The position numbers and the translations under genes are program-made. This document shows, in pieces, positions 13,986 to 15,408 of a DNA stretch of 15,408 bases. Location of the stretch: NCBI GenBank assembly GCA_937880335.1, contig CALFLJ010000103.1:1-15408 (forward strand), written 5' to 3'. The stretch is from an uncultured Succinatimonas sp. GTDB lineage: Bacteria > Pseudomonadota > Gammaproteobacteria > Enterobacterales > Succinivibrionaceae. The notes under the pieces are model-generated. The model did no database searches. It was not told the DNA's origin and saw only the letters and a program-made list of their open reading frames with translations. The stretch's first letter is position 1. Every line of letters starts with the position of its first letter.

Positions 13986-15408
13986 ATGGTTACAAGCAAC
14001 CATACTCCGTGGTATGAGAGTTACCCTCATGATGTTCCTCATGAGATTGACGATTTAGATTGTCGCTATCAAAACCTAGGTATGATGTTTGATGAGGTAA
14101 GTGATGCTTTTAAGGAGCATATTGCCTATATCAGCATGAACCATAGCATAACCTATGAAGAAGTAAGGACAAATGTAGATGCCTTTGCCTCTTATTTGCA
14201 AAATGTTCTTCATGTTAAAAAAAATGAACATCTTGCTGTTATCCTTCCAAATCTCATTCAGTATCCTATTGCTGTTTTCGCTGCTTTAAAGCTTGGTCTT
14301 AAAGTAATTAATATAAATCCTCTTTACACAATACATGAGCTTGAAGCTGTATTGCGTGATTCAAATGCAGATTATGTAGTAGTTTTAGATACTTCGGCCC
14401 ATATTTTAGCTGAAATAAAAAAAACACTTAATTTAAAAGCTCTCATTGTGACACATGTAGGAGATATGTTAGGTCCTATCAAAGGATCGATTGTCAACTT
14501 TGCCGTAAATCATATAAAGCACCTGGTGGCCCCTTACCCAAAACATGAATTTATAGAATTTAAGGATTGTTTAAAACAGGGTAGGAGGTTTGCTTTAGAG
14601 TATGTAGATGTTGATATTAATGATATCGCTTTTCTTCAGTTTACAGGCGGTACCACGGGCAAACCAAAAGGTGCGATGTTAACGCATAGAAACATCCTAA
14701 GTAATGTAGCTCAGACTTATGCTATGTATGCACCAGCTCTATCAAGAGGAAAAGAAACCTTACTTACAGCATTGCCTTTTTACCATATCTTTGCGATGAC
14801 CATCAATCTTATGTTTGGTTTCTTTATTGGTAGTAAGGGGATTTTAATAGTTGACCCAAGACAATTTCAGACTTTAGTTGACGCTTTAAAAAAACACCCT
14901 GAGGTTTCAGTAATAACAGGTGTAAATACTTTGTATAACGCCATGTTAAACCAAGAGCTTTTCTCTAAGGTAAAGCTTAAGCACTTAAGACTTGTCGTAG
15001 GTGGCGGTGCTGCGATACAAAAAGGTGTGGCTGAACGTTTTTTAGCTGCAACAAATCTCGCTATTTTAGAAGGTTATGGTCTTACAGAATGTTCTCCTTT
15101 GTGTTGTGTAAATCCTTATACAACAAGAGAATATAACGGTATGATAGGTATACCTGTTCCTTCAACTAAAGCCCGTATAGTTGATCCTGTTACTAATGAA
15201 GAGATCTGGGATCTTGATGTTCCCGGAGAATTGCAGTTTAAAGGTCCTCAGGTGATGTTGGGATATTACAATAATCCTGAGGAAACATCTCATGTATTTG
15301 ATGATGGCTATCTGAGAACAGGAGATATTGCAAGTTGGCAAGAGGGTGGATTTATCAAGATCATAGATAGGCTTAAGGATATGATCTTAGTTTCAGGCTC
15401 TAATGTTT
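13986..15408 (+). CDS. fadD: Long-chain fatty acid-CoA ligase FadD, N-terminal part
   Basis: This adenylate-forming enzyme activates fatty acids to acyl-AMP and then acyl-CoA at the inner face of the membrane. The gene is cut at the right edge after 474 codons of an expected 560 or so. Visible motifs are the ATP/AMP loop FTGGTTGKPKG (219-229), LPFYHIFAMTIN, the TGVNTLYNAML block, YGLTECSPL (364-372), GPQVMLGYY, YLRTGDIA and DRLKDMILVSG (461-471). The NINPLYT and MLTHRN stretches match E. coli FadD more closely than generic AMP-ligases such as CaiC or MenE, so FadD is the best call. Two residues of the hinge/FACS motif differ from E. coli (DRLKD for DRKKD, SGSNV for SGFNV). The start has TAAGGA (13973-13978) 7 nt upstream. 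It lies 50 nt after serC on the same strand, so co-transcription is possible. I see no FadR operator in the gap. Confidence 0.92.
   Translation, partial: MVTSNHTPWYESYPHDVPHEIDDLDCRYQNLGMMFDEVSDAFKEHIAYISMNHSITYEEVRTNVDAFASYLQNVLHVKKNEHLAVILPNLIQYPIAVFAALKLGLKVININPLYTIHELEAVLRDSNADYVVVLDTSAHILAEIKKTLNLKALIVTHVGDMLGPIKGSIVNFAVNHIKHLVAPYPKHEFIEFKDCLKQGRRFALEYVDVDINDIAFLQFTGGTTGKPKGAMLTHRNILSNVAQTYAMYAPALSRGKETLLTALPFYHIFAMTINLMFGFFIGSKGILIVDPRQFQTLVDALKKHPEVSVITGVNTLYNAMLNQELFSKVKLKHLRLVVGGGAAIQKGVAERFLAATNLAILEGYGLTECSPLCCVNPYTTREYNGMIGIPVPSTKARIVDPVTNEEIWDLDVPGELQFKGPQVMLGYYNNPEETSHVFDDGYLRTGDIASWQEGGFIKIIDRLKDMILVSGSNV

Overview
The window looks like an ordinary chromosomal segment of an AT-rich gammaproteobacterium. 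Every recognisable protein aligns, from memory, with an Escherichia coli counterpart along its length. Two genes point the same way: rlmKL is present as the fused two-methyltransferase form typical of gammaproteobacteria, and rdgC is largely a beta/gammaproteobacterial gene. The AT-rich codon use, the divergent sequences and a 4-hydroxybutyrate-dehydrogenase-like gene suggest a fermentative host lineage such as Succinivibrionaceae (Aeromonadales). That placement is inference and has not been tested by phylogeny.

Layout: (1) Positions 1-426, minus strand, hold the N-terminal part of an iron-type alcohol dehydrogenase, possibly a 4-hydroxybutyrate dehydrogenase. (2) A very AT-rich gap of about 530 bp carries a probable -10 box for the next genes. 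(3) Positions 954-7417, plus strand, form a tight five-gene run: rlmKL (23S rRNA methyltransferase), uup (ABC-F ATPase), rnm (PHP-domain RNase AM), yciO (TsaC/Sua5-like), and an unrecognised exported, highly charged protein. A strong bidirectional hairpin terminator at 7440-7472 closes the run. (4) Positions 7471-9652, minus strand, hold rdgC followed by an overlapping trhP (tRNA U34 hydroxylation). (5) The 214-bp rdgC/gyrA divergent region holds two well-formed back-to-back sigma70-type promoters and two palindromes. (6) From 9867 on, plus strand, come gyrA, an overlapping serC, a hairpin, and fadD, which runs off the window.

Region 3 brings together the rlmL-uup and yciV-yciO pairs, which are separate in E. 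coli. It reads as a ribosome-maturation operon: 23S rRNA base methylation, a 50S-associated ATPase, rRNA 5'-end trimming, and YciO, whose role is unsettled. Region 6 joins DNA supercoiling, serine/pyridoxal-phosphate synthesis and fatty-acid activation. gyrA next to serC is a known arrangement in other gammaproteobacteria.

I found no mobile element, CRISPR array, tRNA, rRNA or obvious foreign island. The most unusual signals lie inside conserved genes. GyrA has an altered GyrA-box, extra acidic segments, and Thr/Glu at the two main quinolone-resistance positions. RlmKL has a long Arg/Asp-rich tail. TrhP appears to start at a GTG inside rdgC. The small exported protein at 6890-7417 is the best candidate for something undescribed.
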